Made by a program: the position numbers and the translations under genes. From Deltaproteobacteria bacterium (lineage in GTDB: Bacteria; Desulfobacterota; Desulfovibrionia; Desulfovibrionales; Desulfovibrionaceae): a DNA stretch of 5,858 nt. A model generated the notes under the pieces. That model was given only the letters and a program-made list of their open reading frames with translations. It ran no database searches and was not told the origin of the DNA. Location: contig JAIRVN010000231.1 in the NCBI GenBank assembly GCA_031253875.1, positions 1 to 5,858 on the forward strand. Direction: 5' to 3'. Below, in pieces: positions 5,007 through 5,858 of the stretch. The stretch's first letter is position 1, and each line of letters opens with the position of its first letter.

Positions 5007-5858
5007 TTAAAGTATGCTCAGGGCTCGTGCCCATTGCGCGTTGAAGTCAGCGCCCGCGCTCAGCGCATACTGTTCACACCAGCGCATCCGGACCGACTGC
5101 ACCCGAACCGACTGCCAGTAGCCGCGCGCGTCCGGCCATATCCGCTCCACTGCGGCGGCCGCTTCCTCGGGTGTGGGATGCCATATGCCTGCCCCGTGCA
5201 GCAGCGTCAGCAGGGCTTCGCCTTCCGGGCACAATTCCCAGGCGCGCGGATCCCAATACAACACAAGAGGCGTATTGGCTGCAAAGGCCAGATTCAATGT
5301 GGTGCCGTGATGATCAAGCACCATCAGGCGACAGGAAAGCATGGCCGCGTCCAACGGTCCCGTGCAACGCGCCAGCCTGGGAAAACGCGTCTGCATCCAG
5401 GGCCAGTCGCTCAAGGCGGCAGGCACGTCAAAATACGGGCGATACCTGGCGCGCGTTATGACTTCAGGCGACAAGGCCGCCAAAAAACGGGCCTTCATGC
5501 GGCGGTATTCCAAAAACTGCGTGGGATTCGGCCTGGAGTCCAGCCGGTGGGGAAAAAGCTCCATGCCGTTGCCCACAAAAAGCAAGCGTGCGTCTGTCTC
5601 ACAATGCCTGCCATACAGCGCGGAAGTCTGCGCATGCGGCAGCGGAATAAAGTTGCCCCATACAGGGGTCTGCTCCTTCCAGCCCCAGGTGATGAAGGCG
5701 TGCTGGCTATATTCCTCCAGGGGCGTGGTGGCCGCGCAGCGCAGCATCCCGTAATTGCCCCCGTGCTGGATATATGCCAGTTTATGCCCTGCCGCGCGCC
5801 ACGCGGCAAGACGCAGGCGGTATTCCGTATCCTGGATGGCGGCCACGCTGGCGACCCG
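5007..5858 (-). CDS. LIC12162 family transferase, C-terminal part (5' end cut by window edge)
   Basis: The frame is open to the right edge, leaving 283 residues up to TAA at 5007; the true start lies beyond 5858. Counting from the edge, features shared with the LIC12162 family of putative surface-carbohydrate transferases are QHGGNYG (31-37), a TWGW motif (57-60), VLDHHGTT (180-187) and ANTPLVLYWDP (194-204). A final helical segment runs through RMRWCEQYALSAG and ends NAQWARALSIL. The fold appears related to GT-B glycosyltransferases, with the visible part holding the sugar-nucleotide side. The family is usually found in O-antigen, capsule or flagellar glycan loci. The donor and acceptor cannot be read from this fragment. 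No signal peptide is visible in this part, as expected for a cytoplasmic enzyme. The Sel1 gene follows after 17 nt. Confidence 0.85.
   Translation of the reverse strand, partial: RVASVAAIQDTEYRLRLAAWRAAGHKLAYIQHGGNYGMLRCAATTPLEEYSQHAFITWGWKEQTPVWGNFIPLPHAQTSALYGRHCETDARLLFVGNGMELFPHRLDSRPNPTQFLEYRRMKARFLAALSPEVITRARYRPYFDVPAALSDWPWMQTRFPRLARCTGPLDAAMLSCRLMVLDHHGTTLNLAFAANTPLVLYWDPRAWELCPEGEALLTLLHGAGIWHPTPEEAAAAVERIWPDARGYWQSVRVQSVRMRWCEQYALSAGADFNAQWARALSIL

Noticed and set aside
4192..5010. 272-residue + strand open frame antisense to the Sel1 gene
   Set aside because: It is a mirror of the repeated Sel1 codons with no start signal or recognisable domain. The - strand frame has a signal peptide and perfect 36-residue repeats.

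Overview
The window looks like the chromosome of a GC-rich Desulfovibrionaceae-type sulfate reducer (Desulfovibrio or a close relative). This is inferred from the protein families and their order, not from a marker gene. The cues are a degenerate receiver-TPR protein, a BFN (DUF151) protein ending in a PE..K.KM-like tail, a small coiled-coil/zinc-ribbon protein, and an LIC12162-type transferase. No CRISPR array, insertion sequence or rRNA is visible.

Left part (1-885, + strand). The window opens inside the 3' end of a tRNA gene (1-18, CCA encoded, probably tRNA-Ser). A strong 14-bp inverted repeat (43-83) follows. Next comes a two-gene toxin-like module: a COG4185/zeta-toxin-type P-loop kinase reading frame that has lost its start and carries an in-frame TAA, then a small protein that overlaps it by ATGA and seems to carry a late frameshift. 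This is a decaying accessory module next to a tRNA 3' end.

Middle and right part (882-5858, all - strand). Read in the direction of transcription, from right to left, the genes are: the C-terminal part of an LIC12162 family transferase, cut by the window edge; after 17 nt, a secreted Sel1-repeat protein with seven 36-residue repeats and a basic tail; a 91-nt gap; a Lar-like zinc-ribbon protein; after 17 nt, a BFN-domain bifunctional nuclease; a 113-nt gap with overlapping palindromes; a small coiled-coil/zinc-ribbon protein; a GC-rich gap of about 206 nt with a promoter candidate; and a pseudo-receiver/TPR protein. A small hairpin terminator then faces the toxin-like module, so the two halves of the window converge at about 885-918.

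Functionally the - strand genes fall into three short units: a surface-glycan/envelope pair (transferase + Sel1), a Lar-like + BFN pair, and two single genes. No complete new system is proven. The points most worth checking are the tightly coupled Lar-like/BFN pair, the pseudo-receiver lacking its phospho-acceptor Asp, and the decayed toxin-like pair beside the tRNA.
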